Shown here one piece after another: positions 16,443 to 25,789 of a stretch of DNA of 64,000 bases; position 1 is the first letter of the stretch; each line of letters opens with the position of its first letter. Below the pieces are notes generated by a model that was not told the DNA's origin, made no database searches, and was given only the letters and a program-made list of their open reading frames with translations. The stretch lies in the NCBI GenBank assembly GCA_045531335.1, contig JAZSDU010000048.1, positions 29,801-93,800 on the forward strand, in the 5' to 3' direction. The translations under genes and the position numbers were made by a program. Source of the stretch: CAG-452 sp045531335 (GTDB lineage Bacteria > Bacillota > Clostridia > TANB77 > CAG-508).

Positions 16443-17123
16443 TTAAATTCTCATTTTTCTTAATTCTTGCTTTTTGTCGTCTGTTATTCTATAAGATTCT
16501 ATTGCTTTTTGTATTGCTTTATTGTGTGTAAATTTATCTAAGTTTGTGTTTTTTAAAAACATCTTTGTTTTTTCATAATAATTTACTAAACATTCTGAAA
16601 TTGCCCAAGCATTTGCCATTTGAACATAATATTTATCAGATTTTACATTACCTAAAATATCTAACACTTTATCAATATACTCATCATTTATATAATAATC
16701 AAGCAACATTACTATACTAAATCTTAATTCATATTCTTTTTTAGATTTTAAATATAATTTAACTACCTCAAACATTTCTTTTGGATATTCTTTTGTTATT
16801 TTAAGCCCTGCTGAGAATGTATCGCATACCGCCCAGCTATTTATTTTAGGAACAAACTGTTTTATTTGTTGTATTACATTTTCTATATTTTCTTTTGTTT
16901 GAAATCCTATTATCATTCCTTGAATCATTATTTCTTCATAGTAATGGTCTTTTATTCTTATGTCATTAATTTTATTATTTTTATATAATTCTTTAGCATA
17001 TTTTCTTAAATCAGGAATTCTTACTCCTATTATATTGTCTACATTAGGACACAAATCACTATTAAATTCTTTATATTTTAAATCTTGCATTTGAAATAAT
17101 TTATTTCTAATTTCTTGTTCCAT
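16443..17123 (-). CDS. AlkD-like DNA alkylation repair protein
   Basis: The 226-residue protein is a HEAT-like repeat protein of the AlkD family, DNA glycosylases that remove bulky 3- and 7-alkylpurines. Family landmarks are GVRIPDLRKYAKEL, the SWAVCDTF motif with the tryptophan and aspartate used in catalysis, YELRFSIVMLLDYYI with the arginine that contacts DNA, and VQMANAWAISEC. Its start overlaps the end of the MFS gene at 17107 by 17 bases, so translation is coupled. Why it travels with transporters is unclear. Confidence 0.88.
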   Translation of the reverse strand: MEQEIRNKLFQMQDLKYKEFNSDLCPNVDNIIGVRIPDLRKYAKELYKNNKINDIRIKDHYYEEIMIQGMIIGFQTKENIENVIQQIKQFVPKINSWAVCDTFSAGLKITKEYPKEMFEVVKLYLKSKKEYELRFSIVMLLDYYINDEYIDKVLDILGNVKSDKYYVQMANAWAISECLVNYYEKTKMFLKNTNLDKFTHNKAIQKAIESYRITDDKKQELRKMRI

Positions 17124-18348
17124 ATTTTTCTCCTACTAAAACCTCACTCTTCTCTGCAACATAATTCTTTGTATTTAATTTACTTTTTCTTAAATAAATC
17201 AAATAATATGCTATTCCAATTTGAATTGATACAAATAGAGATGATAATCCTAGCATATATCTAACACCTTTTTCATACATCAATCCACAAAGGAATATTC
17301 CAAGTGCCTCTCCTAGATATTTTATTGTATATCTAAGATTTGTGTACCTTAGCTGATATTCAGAACTAATATTATTAATATAGTAACCATCACAAATATT
17401 TTCATAGGAAGTTGAAATTAACAGCGACCAAGTTATAGCAATTAATGAAATAACTATGTTATTTGCAAAAAATGCTATTGCATAAACTATACATCTTATT
17501 CCAAATTTTATAAAAATTGTTACATAGTCATTTTTAGGAGTTAGATATTTTAATGCTAATATACCTATTACATCTGCTATTAAACCAATTATTAATAAAT
17601 AATTAGTAGCTATACTATCTGTAAAATTAAAATGATTTGTAAAAGTTAACATTTTCAATCCTAATGCTGTTGAAAATGCTGTAGCTCCTACAAATACATA
17701 TATCATATACACACTTTGTAACTTGCTTTTTAATATCACTTTTAGTATTGAAGTCTTTTCTTCTTTTTTATCTTCAATCGACTTGCAAGCAGTCATATTA
17801 ACCATAAATATTATGGAAAAACCTAAAAATATTATTGAAATTAATAAACAAACATTATAATTTACCAATAGCCCTATAATGTTTTTTCCAATTAACATTC
17901 CTCCTATTAAAATTCCTATATCCTTAAATAGGTATTCTGTCAATTTTCTTTTACTATAAATTGTATTATTCTTTACAATTGTTGTTATTAATGGGTATAC
18001 ACTAGTAGTTATTATATATCCTGTTACTACATCTATTATTATTGAAATATTTATAAAAAACGTATTTATTGAATTGTTTAAATTTAGTAGAAATATTAGA
18101 TTTATAAATTTAATTAATAAAGAATAAGTAATAAAACTTTTTAATTTTTTTAGCTTTATGTATTTTCCTACTAATATTATTCCAAATACACTAACCAATG
18201 TTCCCATACTAAGTATATTGCTAATATTTGTTGCGGTAAAGCTATTAGCTTGTAACCAAAGCTGTCTAAAATTTTCCCATAGTCCCATTGAAATACTAAA
18301 AAATGCTAACATTATTAAAATTTGATTTTCACTTTTAATTTTACTCAT
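17107..18348 (-). CDS. MFS transporter, family copy A
   Basis: The 413-residue protein has about 12 hydrophobic spans and belongs to the major facilitator superfamily. Its start overlaps the end of the next MFS gene by eight bases. It resembles the three MFS proteins upstream and those at 39.2 and 50.0 kb in size and layout. The substrate is unknown; no selective motif is seen beyond the general fold. The order suggests a series of duplications in one operon. Confidence 0.8.
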   Translation of the reverse strand: MSKIKSENQILIMLAFFSISMGLWENFRQLWLQANSFTATNISNILSMGTLVSVFGIILVGKYIKLKKLKSFITYSLLIKFINLIFLLNLNNSINTFFINISIIIDVVTGYIITTSVYPLITTIVKNNTIYSKRKLTEYLFKDIGILIGGMLIGKNIIGLLVNYNVCLLISIIFLGFSIIFMVNMTACKSIEDKKEEKTSILKVILKSKLQSVYMIYVFVGATAFSTALGLKMLTFTNHFNFTDSIATNYLLIIGLIADVIGILALKYLTPKNDYVTIFIKFGIRCIVYAIAFFANNIVISLIAITWSLLISTSYENICDGYYINNISSEYQLRYTNLRYTIKYLGEALGIFLCGLMYEKGVRYMLGLSSLFVSIQIGIAYYLIYLRKSKLNTKNYVAEKSEVLVGEKYGTRN

Positions 18349-19514
18349 TTGTTTCTCCTTTTGTATTATAGGTTTTATAATAATCTTTAACTATTTTTTT
18401 ATTATAAAACACTGCCAATATTTCTAACACAAATATAAAAATAAATATTTTTTCTTTTATATATATCGCTATAATTGATAGTATGGCAAGTATTATTAAT
18501 TCAGTAAAACATAGCCACATCTCTGATAGAGTTGATAATTTATCATTATCTAAATTAGATTCTTTTATCATTGTTTGTTGTGAAGTATTATAAGAGATTT
18601 CATATGCTTTTTGCGCATTATCATATATCATTTTATTTACAGATATAATAAATTTATCTTTTACGATTATGAAAATTCCTGTAATTAAAATTTTTATAAT
18701 TGATATAATGTTATTAGCCTTTTTCATATTCTTGTCCATATAAAAACCGTGAAGCAAACATTATTATGCTTTGTATTGCTAATGAAACTATTATTACTAC
18801 AGAAAATGTAACAAAATCTTTTAATGCTATATAAACATATAATGGTAGAAAAAGTCTTTCTATTACATCACATGCTTTTATTGCACTTATTTCTCTAGCT
18901 GGAGTTTTTATCCTTATTAAATCTTTAATCGTTTCTGTGAATTTTTGTTTATTTTTATCTTCTGGCTTATAGTCCATCTTTTTTGCAAAATACAATTGTA
19001 ATGCAAAAGCTAGCATTACTAAAATCATGGTATACACACTATCTTCTGCAACAACACCTATTGTTATTGCCGCTGTTGCCAAAGCTGTTCCCAAAATGTT
19101 TGATATCATTCTTAAACTATTGTATTTGCCTCTATGCTTTTCATCAATATATCTAGCTGACATTGCATTTCCTATTGGATTTGATAATGCGCCTGATAAT
19201 CCCATAGTTATTGTAAAAATTATTATATTGTAGTTATTTGTTATTAACATATAGCTACTTATTATTCTACATATATTAGCTAAAAATCTACAAAATGTTA
19301 CTCCATATCTTGATGCAATTTTTATATATAGTGGAGAAAAAAGTCCCATTATTCCAAATCTTAGTCCATATATTAATAATATTAGATGTATAGGTATCCC
19401 ATTTTTATACAGCATTACTGTTCCAAATATATCAATTAATGCATTACCAAATCTAAATGAAAATTCTGTTAAATATAAATATGTATATTCTTTTTTGTAC
19501 AAATAATCTTTCAT
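18341..19514 (-). CDS. MFS transporter copy B, read through a CGG +1 shift
   Basis: Two frames join into one transporter. The frame from 19514 encodes residues 1-255 (seven or eight spans, to QSIIMFAS) and then reads CGG at 18747-18749, ending 12 codons later. In the +1 frame the protein goes on as FYMDKNMKKANNIIS through the remaining spans to 18341. Reading CGGT as Gly gives GFYMDK, matching the GxxxD part of MFS motif A, and a total of 390 residues, like its neighbours (395-414). The C-terminal part has no ribosome binding site of its own that I can see. Confidence 0.78.
18747..18749 (-). other. CGG +1 frameshift site in MFS copy B
   Basis: The in-frame codons are TCA CGG TTT. Dropping the C gives TCA GGT TTT TAT ATG GAC AAG, reading S-G-F-Y-M-D-K. 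Confidence 0.72.
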
Positions 19515-19530
19515 CTTTTCCCTCGTATAA

Positions 19531-20718
19531 TTAATCTTTATATAACTCTTTTGCGTAAAGTACTATGCAAATTGTAACAATTAGTAACAAAATTTTAAAA
19601 TATATTATATTGTCTGAAAAACTAATTATAAATAATGTCAAATATCCTAGTAGTCTTGAAATTGCAAGAACAGTCTCAGAAATTACTTGATGCTCTACTA
19701 AAAATTTTTCCTTTATTTCTTTGTAACCCTCTGTGCAATTGTATCTTTTCATATCTGCATAATTTATAAGCAACACCATGAAAATACTGTTTGCTAAATT
19801 ATATATTATTACTGTTGTCTTATCTATTTTAAACAACAAACATATTACACTTAATGCTAAGATAGCTGCACATATAAATATAAATTTTTTAGGGTTTTTA
19901 TTTTTGTATGCTTTATGAAATATGTATACTGAAAATATAGAAAATATTGCAAATATTGTTGTTAGTATTCCTAAATTTAAAGTTGTTTTAAATGTCATTA
20001 CTATAACAATTGTTATTAAAGTAGCAAGTAAATAATGTACTATACCTTCATATATCATTACTTTATATAAAGTTTTTACTTTTTTAGCTTCATTTTTTTT
20101 TATATATGATATATATTTTATAATATTAAAATTTTCTTTTTTATCAGTTTTATCTTCTTTTATAAGTAAAGAAAAAGCAAATTGTGTAATTGATATAGGA
20201 ATAATTATTTTAGCTATATAAAAAAATGATGTAAGTTCAATTGATGCTCCAAATAGTACTGGAAATATAATATTACATATTTTACCTATAATAGACTTTA
20301 TAGATACAAACTTTTTGCTTATTCTCTCTTCTCCTGCTGTTTCGTTTACAAGTGTATGTCCAGCAGACCAAAAGAATCCTTGAACTATACCATAGTAAAA
20401 TCCTAATAATATATAATGATCTAGTATTTTTTCTTTCAAAAATGCTATTGTTAATATGTATATACAATATAACACTATTCCAGTTCTATATACAGCTACC
20501 TTACTTTTGGTTTTAATAACATCTCCTAATAGCCAAAAGCATAAGGGTATAGCTATAAATGAAGCAATATAATACAGTGATATTATTTTATAATCATAAT
20601 TTGTAACAGTAAAAAAATATGCTACCATAAAAGTGTTAATAAACATATATAAAATATTGTTTATAGCATTTGTTCCTATTAACCCTATTGAATTTCTAGT
20701 TAATTTATCTTTTGTCAT
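19531..20718 (-). CDS. MFS transporter, family copy C
   Basis: The 395-residue protein has 11-12 hydrophobic spans and the general MFS layout; the N-terminal motif reads NSIGLIGTNAINNILYMFINTFMV split over two helices. It lies 16 bases from copy B and 27 from the histidine phosphatase gene, within one operon. The frame is intact with no CGG codon. Substrate unknown. Confidence 0.8.
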   Translation of the reverse strand: MTKDKLTRNSIGLIGTNAINNILYMFINTFMVAYFFTVTNYDYKIISLYYIASFIAIPLCFWLLGDVIKTKSKVAVYRTGIVLYCIYILTIAFLKEKILDHYILLGFYYGIVQGFFWSAGHTLVNETAGEERISKKFVSIKSIIGKICNIIFPVLFGASIELTSFFYIAKIIIPISITQFAFSLLIKEDKTDKKENFNIIKYISYIKKNEAKKVKTLYKVMIYEGIVHYLLATLITIVIVMTFKTTLNLGILTTIFAIFSIFSVYIFHKAYKNKNPKKFIFICAAILALSVICLLFKIDKTTVIIYNLANSIFMVLLINYADMKRYNCTEGYKEIKEKFLVEHQVISETVLAISRLLGYLTLFIISFSDNIIYFKILLLIVTICIVLYAKELYKD

Positions 20719-20745
20719 TTTTATCTCCTTTGTGATTTGTTAATT

Positions 20746-21288
20746 CTATTTTGAGTATTCTTTTATTTCACAATTTCCCATCATCTTTTGTTTTTCTATA
20801 TCTCCATCTTCAGGTATGCCATTAAAGTAACACTCTACAGCTTTCGACACTCCTCCGTGTGTTACTAATAAAATTTTTTCATTGTTATTATAGTTACTCT
20901 CTAATTCATTTAAAAAATCATATATTCTTTTAAAAAATTGTTTTGAACTTTCCCCTTTTTCTACTTTTTCATCTATATAATAATTCATCAATCTTTTTAT
21001 ATCTATCTCTCTTGTACTGCATCCTTCAAGTATTCCATAATTTCTTTCACGTATTCTTTCATCATATATAATTGGTATATTTTTATCTTCATTTATAATT
21101 TTTGCAGTTTCTTTTGCTCTATCTAAGGTACTACATATTATAAAGTCTATATCTAAATTGTTAAAAATATTTTTAGCTTGTTTTGCCTGTTCAATCCCTT
21201 TATTGTTTAACTGTATATCTGCTTTTCCTTGAAGTTTATGTGTTATATTCCATTCTGTTTGTCCATGCCTAATTATATATAAATTCAT
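20746..21288 (-). CDS. Histidine phosphatase family protein
   Basis: The 180-residue protein has the phosphoglycerate-mutase-like catalytic set: RHGQTEWN (residues 7-14, nucleophile His8), the second arginine in STLDRAKET, the acid/base glutamate in RERNYGILEG and VTHGGVSK with the second histidine. Such enzymes dephosphorylate sugar phosphates, nucleotides or cofactors such as alpha-ribazole phosphate. A paralogue lies at 60.9 kb. It sits between two MFS genes. Confidence 0.88.
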   Translation of the reverse strand: MNLYIIRHGQTEWNITHKLQGKADIQLNNKGIEQAKQAKNIFNNLDIDFIICSTLDRAKETAKIINEDKNIPIIYDERIRERNYGILEGCSTREIDIKRLMNYYIDEKVEKGESSKQFFKRIYDFLNELESNYNNNEKILLVTHGGVSKAVECYFNGIPEDGDIEKQKMMGNCEIKEYSK

Positions 21289-21304
21289 TTTGCAGAATCT
21301 CCTT

Positions 21305-22550
21305 TTATATATTTATTTCTTCTTTTTGTATTTGTTTATCTTTATATTTAAATAATGAAAAGAATTTGATTATTAATAATATTTCAATAATTCCTATACA
21401 AGTCATACCTAACATTACATATATCATTTCTATTTTTAAAAGTGTAGCAGATATTATGAGTCCTAAACTACAAATACCAAGTTTCCTAGAAAAATGTAAC
21501 CATGTTAATGCTGATTGTTGTTTGTTAGTTTCAGTATGTTTTAATACTAAATCTTGAAAATAAAGTTTTACAGGATCTCTTACTGCAAGTATTATAAAGA
21601 ATCCTATAGACATAATTATAAATTTTAAAATCAATGCAGTATTTATATAAAATCCAATACATAAAAATATAAATGATAATCCAAGCATTGTTATTAATAT
21701 TAACCCAACTTTATCTTTTAATTTGTAATATATTTTACCAAACGCTATATTAGAAGCAATTCTCATTATTCTAGATATTGCAACAATTAAACTTAAATAT
21801 GTAACTGTTAAATTTTCACTAAAATTTTTAAACAATTCATTTTGTATAAAAACTTTTCCATTTAGCTGACCATTTGTTATTAATGCATAACTTATTCCAT
21901 ATAAAACAAACATAATTAAAATTTCTTTAGTAAATTTATTGTTTTTTGTTCTGTTTTTAGTTTTTTCTAATTTATCATTTACAGATACATCTTTAATTAA
22001 AAATGATATTATAAAGCAAATTATACATGTAATTATACATAAATACATAGGAAGATAATTATTGTAATTAAATAGAGATCCTGCTACAAATGCTATAATT
22101 GCAGTAAGTATTGAATACATCGTAGTAGCTTTATTTCTTTCCCTTATAAAATCCTCTTCAGTTCCTTCTACTATTAAATTATTTTTCAAAATAATAGCTT
22201 CCATATTTTTAAATACCCAAGCTGCCTCGTATATTATTTTTCCTAATAAAATAATTGGATATGAATTACCAAATGTAATAAATATTGCAGATACTAGCAA
22301 AAGAAATGTACCAAATCTTGTTGATTTTGTATTTCCTAGTTTTTCTACCATTTTTAGCAAAGGAGCTTGTATAAAAATACAAACTAGTGTTGCTATCGTT
22401 GATAAAAATGCAATCTCAGCAGGTGATAATCCTTTTACTATAGCTAAAAACAAACTGTCTATTGCTATGTAAAACATTAAATCGCCGTGATAATGCTACA
22501 AAAATTGGATTTAATTTTTTAAAAAACTTTATATATCTTTTTTGTTCCAT
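21305..22550 (-). CDS. MFS transporter copy D, read through a CGG +1 shift
   Basis: The natural start is the ATG at 22550 behind AGAGG (MEQKRYIKFFKKLNPIFVALS), which reaches CGG at 22485-22487 after 21 codons. In the +1 frame the protein continues as DLMFYIAIDSLFLAIV and runs to 21305. Reading CGGC as Gly gives ALSGDLMFYIAIDSLFL. This aligns without a gap to MFSWDLLFFYSIEFLFL in the intact MFS at 39.2 kb. Total length is then 414 residues. A start at 22477 in the second frame would cut the first helix and has no ribosome binding site. Promoter TTGTAA-17-TAAAAT lies upstream. Confidence 0.8.
22485..22487 (-). other. CGG +1 frameshift site in MFS copy D
   Basis: The in-frame codons are TCA CGG CGA. 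Dropping the C gives TCA GGC GAT TTA ATG, reading S-G-D-L-M, the conserved first-helix motif of this MFS group. Confidence 0.78.
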
Positions 22551-22652
22551 TTTTTCCTCTAATTCTATAATGTGTTTTATAATCCGTTACAATTTTAGCA
22601 CAATACATTTTTATTTACAATAATTGACATGAAAATGAAATATTTATACAAT

Positions 22653-22696
22653 AAAAAAGAAAGACCTATGGGCGGCACTTTAGGTCTTTCTTTTTT
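22653..22696. terminator. Terminator of the 135-residue membrane protein gene
   Basis: A 16-base inverted repeat (22653-22668 and 22681-22696) with a T run in both directions. Its loop holds TGGGCGG; CTATGGGCGG at 22666-22675 is the exact complement of CCGCCCATAG in the leader at 23180-23189. Confidence 0.8.
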
Positions 22697-23103
22697 TATG
22701 TTGTTTTTACATCTAAGAAAATAATTTGGTTGGTATTATAATGAAATTTTCGAGAAAAATTTTGAATTATAATTGTACGACCATTCTCATCTACTTTTGC
22801 AAAAACCTTTTTGTCTTTTAACTCTTCCAGTTGCCTAGTGGAATTTTTAAAATCGATTTTTACCTCTTGATAGCTGGTAGTTAACTTGCTTTTTAAACTA
22901 TTGCTTTTTGATAACATTTTTTTATATTCAAGTTTTCCCCAAAAATATAAAAAAACTAAATACATACCAATACTTACAATACTTAAAACAATACTTACTA
23001 CTGTTTTGCTTTTTTCAGAAGAAGCATAACATATAACCGGAAGGCAACATATAATTCCAGCTGCAAAGCTAATTATTTCTTCTTTTAATTTTTTGGTGTC
23101 CAT
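22696..23103 (-). CDS. Membrane protein of unknown function, 135 residues
   Basis: Two hydrophobic spans (about 12-28 and 33-57) are followed by a soluble, lysine-rich domain (60-135). The protein is not recognised. Like the 88-residue gene at 16 kb it is a single unit with its own promoter (TTGAAA-17-TAAAAT), a long structured leader of about 110 bases and a terminator that touches its stop codon. Leader and terminator loops are complementary. Confidence 0.6.
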   Translation of the reverse strand: MDTKKLKEEIISFAAGIICCLPVICYASSEKSKTVVSIVLSIVSIGMYLVFLYFWGKLEYKKMLSKSNSLKSKLTTSYQEVKIDFKNSTRQLEELKDKKVFAKVDENGRTIIIQNFSRKFHYNTNQIIFLDVKTT

Positions 23104-23138
23104 AAATATTCTCCTATTACAAAATTATTTGTACTAAA

Positions 23139-23156
23139 AGCTAGCTTGTGCTAGCT
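23139..23156 (-). promoter_or_regulatory. Second leader hairpin of the 135-residue protein gene
   Basis: AGCTAGC (23139-23145) and GCTAGCT (23150-23156) form a seven-pair stem with a four-base loop, between the kissing-type hairpin and the ribosome binding site. Confidence 0.5.
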
Positions 23157-23174
23157 ATAATACATTTATTATAA

Positions 23175-23193
23175 CTAGCCCGCCCATAGCTAG
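23175..23193 (-). promoter_or_regulatory. Leader hairpin with loop complementary to the terminator loop
   Basis: CTAGC (23175-23179) and GCTAG (23189-23193) enclose a loop with CCGCCCAT. The ten bases CCGCCCATAG (23180-23189) are the exact complement of CTATGGGCGG in the terminator at 22666-22675. Confidence 0.55.
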
Positions 23194-23223
23194 ATTAAAT
23201 ATGGGTATACCAATAACAATATC

Positions 23224-23252
23224 ATTTTATCATATATTAACATAATTTTCAA
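23224..23252 (-). promoter_or_regulatory. Promoter of the 135-residue protein gene
   Basis: TTGAAA (23247-23252) and TAAAAT (23224-23229) on the minus strand are 17 bases apart, with a TGA extension before the -10 box. Confidence 0.65.
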
Positions 23253-23312
23253 CTTTTTACGTCAATCACTATGAAGAGTTAGTTAAAAACCAAAATAATT
23301 TCTAATTTTGAT

Positions 23313-23358
23313 AAAAAAAGAAGGAAAAAGGTGTCTGTCCCCTTTTTCCTTCTTTTTC
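23313..23358. terminator. Long hairpin terminator after the diaminopentanoate dehydrogenase gene
   Basis: AAAAAGAAGGAAAAAGG and its complement flank a short loop with GTGTCTGTCC. Its GTCTGTCCCCTTT motif also occurs in the hairpin at 63.3 kb. Confidence 0.7.
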
Positions 23359-23365
23359 TATTCTG

Positions 23366-24442
23366 TTATTTAACATATTCATTTAATGCTTTTGTTTTAA
23401 AATTTAGTTCTCCTATTTGTGAGGTTGGTATAAATCCTGGTTTTGCATTTATTAAGTCCGGTAATCTATTTACAATTGTAGCACATGTTAACTCTACTGT
23501 TGCAGGTCTTGCTACTGTTATCGTTGTATCTGGTTCTCCATATACTGTCCATTCATTTTTATCATAATCTTCACTTGAGTATACTTTACCAATACATTCA
23601 GATTCTATTGTTATTCCTTCCTCAGTTTCTGTTGTAACTATTGCGCTCATCCCTGTTGCATCACCTGCTTTAACTGTTTCTCCAAGTGTATCAGAATAAA
23701 TATCTTCTTTATGTGTTGTAGGAACTGTTACTTGTGTTTGTGATTTTACTTTTAATCCTAATTTATCACATAACCAACCATTTACATTCCACATATATGA
23801 TGGTAAATATTCTCCTGCTTTTATTATTTTTTGTCTTTCTTCATCACTTATTTTGTCTACTGATGCTACTTGTTCTTCAAATTCTTGCATTGTAAGTCCT
23901 GATCCATGAGCTCTTGCTAATGCTATTCCATAGTCTTCTACATTATAACTTGAACTACCTTTTATTTTTGTAATTTTTTGCGTTGAACCACAAATACTTG
24001 TTATTAATTGTCCCCAATATATGTCTTGGTACCCACTACCTGTTATTGTACATCCTGTTTGTTTTACAAGGTCATCTATTTTTTTAGTTAAGCTCGGATT
24101 TGAATTCCAAGAATAAAATGCTTCTTCGCATGTTGTAATTGCATTTATTCCAAGTTTTGCACATAGCATTAGTGGTTCCTCTAAATCGCTTAATAAACTC
24201 ATTGTTTCTACTATACATACATCCGGTTTTGTTTCTTTAAGCATATTTTCCGCATCTTTAAAGTCAATTACTTTTACTCCTAAATTTTCGGTGCCTATTA
24301 TTTGTCCTATATCTTTTCCTATAACTGTAGGATCTACATCAATTGCTCCTACTACTTCTCCACCTTTTTCTAAAACATACCTCATAGTATATTTTGCCAT
24401 TTTACCTGTACCTATTTGTACAACTTTTACTTTTTTATCCAT
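23366..24442 (-). CDS. ord: 2,4-diaminopentanoate dehydrogenase
   Basis: The 358-residue enzyme oxidatively deaminates 2,4-diaminopentanoate in the clostridial ornithine fermentation pathway. An N-terminal Rossmann fold (VVQIGTGKMAKY, residues 8-19) is of the dihydrodipicolinate-reductase-like type. The central ITGSGYQDIYWGQL and the C-terminal TVARPATVELTCATIVNRLP fit the family well. The other ornithine genes (ortAB, oraSE) are not here. It is followed upstream by thioredoxin and a reductase, proteins used in Stickland reductases. Confidence 0.82.
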   Translation of the reverse strand: MDKKVKVVQIGTGKMAKYTMRYVLEKGGEVVGAIDVDPTVIGKDIGQIIGTENLGVKVIDFKDAENMLKETKPDVCIVETMSLLSDLEEPLMLCAKLGINAITTCEEAFYSWNSNPSLTKKIDDLVKQTGCTITGSGYQDIYWGQLITSICGSTQKITKIKGSSSYNVEDYGIALARAHGSGLTMQEFEEQVASVDKISDEERQKIIKAGEYLPSYMWNVNGWLCDKLGLKVKSQTQVTVPTTHKEDIYSDTLGETVKAGDATGMSAIVTTETEEGITIESECIGKVYSSEDYDKNEWTVYGEPDTTITVARPATVELTCATIVNRLPDLINAKPGFIPTSQIGELNFKTKALNEYVK

Positions 24443-24478
24443 AAAGATTCCTCCTTATGAATAGTATGTTTAATTTTA

Positions 24479-24787
24479 CTAATTTAATGCATTTAATATA
24501 TCACTTTTACTTGTAACACCTATAAATCTCTTATATTCTATTCCATTTTTAAATACTACTATTGTGGGAATACTCATAACATTATATTTTACAGCAATAT
24601 CTTGTGCATTATCTACATTTAATTTACCTACTTTAATATTGCTATTTTCTTCTGCAATTTTATCTATAATTGGTGACATCATTTTGCATGGACCACACCA
24701 ATCTGCATAAAAATCTACAATAGCTGTTTGGTCTGAATTTAAAACCTCATTTTCAAAATTTTCGTTTGTTATTTTTAATACGCTCAT
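24479..24787 (-). CDS. trxA: Thioredoxin
   Basis: This 102-residue protein carries the redox motif WCGPC (Cys31 and Cys34) in DFYADWCGPCKMM, the cis-proline segment VMSIPTIVVFKNG and a C-terminal helix. It shuttles electrons from thioredoxin reductase to target disulfides. The reductase-like gene is the next one upstream, 124 bases away, across two palindromes. Confidence 0.95.
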   Translation of the reverse strand: MSVLKITNENFENEVLNSDQTAIVDFYADWCGPCKMMSPIIDKIAEENSNIKVGKLNVDNAQDIAVKYNVMSIPTIVVFKNGIEYKRFIGVTSKSDILNALN

Positions 24788-24819
24788 TTTATTTCCTCCT
24801 TTATATTTATATTCTGTAA

Positions 24820-24890
24820 GGGCGAGGTTCCACCCTCGCCCGCAAAATTTTAATTATGTTCTACGGGTCGGGATGGAACCCGACCCCTAC
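24820..24890. repeat. Pair of dispersed GC-rich palindromes, copies 3 and 4
   Basis: The first is GGGCGAGG (24820-24827) with CCTCGCCC (24834-24841). The second is GGGTCGGG (24865-24872) with CCCGACCC (24879-24886), followed by CTACA. They stand between trxA and the reductase gene. Confidence 0.7.
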
Positions 24891-24911
24891 AACCTTTGCA
24901 ATATAATTCAA

Positions 24912-25775
24912 CTAATCTTTATTCTTCAAATATTTAATTGCCTCTAACCCTGCTACTGTACCTTGGTATACCGCTTTTGATATTTGTAATAATCCTTCTG
25001 TACAGTCTCCGCATGCATAAATTCCTGGTATATTTGTTTCCATCTTTTCATTTACTATTATCTTATTATTTTTAGTAATTATTCCTAATTTTTTTGCAAA
25101 TTCCTGGCTTCCTGCTATTCCTTCTGCAATAAATATTCCATCTGTTTTTAATGTACTGTTATCACTAAATTCTATTTCTTCTGCTCTTAATTCTCCTCTT
25201 ATTTCTCTAATTTCTTTGTTATTAACTTTTACATTGTCTGCTCTTATTTCTGGAGCATTTTTCCCATTTGTTAATATCGTTATTTCTTTAGTTATATTTA
25301 TTAAATCATTTGTTTCAGATATTGCGTAATTACCGCTTCCAATTACTACAACATTTTTATCTTTATAAAAAAAGCCATCACAAATTGCACAATAGCTGAT
25401 CCCTTTTCCTTCAAATTCTTTTACTCCTTTAATATTAGGTGTATTCTTTTTATTTCCTGTAGCAAGTATTACTACTTTTGAATTATATTTGTTTTTAGAT
25501 GTTGCAACAGCGAATCCTTCTTCTTCAAATTCAATTTTTATTACTTCTTCATTTTTTATATCTATATCTAAATTTTTAGCTTGATTTATTCCATCTTCGT
25601 ATAATTTTTTACCATCTATGCCGTTCTCAAACCCATAATAATTTTCTATTTTTTCTGTTTTCTCTAAACTAGATTTGTCATTATATATAATTAATGGATT
25701 TAAATTTGCTCGTTTTATATATAGTCCTGATGTTATTCCTGCCGGCCCTGCTCCTATAATAATCACGTTATACAT
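24912..25775 (-). CDS. trxB: Thioredoxin reductase-like flavoprotein
   Basis: The 287-residue protein has the FAD motif GAGPAG (residues 8-13), the redox-active CAICDG (Cys129 and Cys132), a second nucleotide fold at VVIGSGNYA and the closing GIYACGDCTEG. The second motif reads GSGNYA where GGGNSA is usual. The protein is about 20 residues shorter than typical TrxB, so electron donor preference (NADPH, NADH or ferredoxin) is open. Position next to trxA supports a thioredoxin system. Confidence 0.85.
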   Translation of the reverse strand: MYNVIIIGAGPAGITSGLYIKRANLNPLIIYNDKSSLEKTEKIENYYGFENGIDGKKLYEDGINQAKNLDIDIKNEEVIKIEFEEEGFAVATSKNKYNSKVVILATGNKKNTPNIKGVKEFEGKGISYCAICDGFFYKDKNVVVIGSGNYAISETNDLINITKEITILTNGKNAPEIRADNVKVNNKEIREIRGELRAEEIEFSDNSTLKTDGIFIAEGIAGSQEFAKKLGIITKNNKIIVNEKMETNIPGIYACGDCTEGLLQISKAVYQGTVAGLEAIKYLKNKD

Positions 25776-25789
25776 AAAATTCTCTCCTT

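Noticed and set aside
22484..22550. Start of MFS copy D at the ATG at 22477
   Set aside because: It lacks a ribosome binding site and would remove half of the first membrane helix. The ATG at 22550 has AGAGG and joins through the CGG site.
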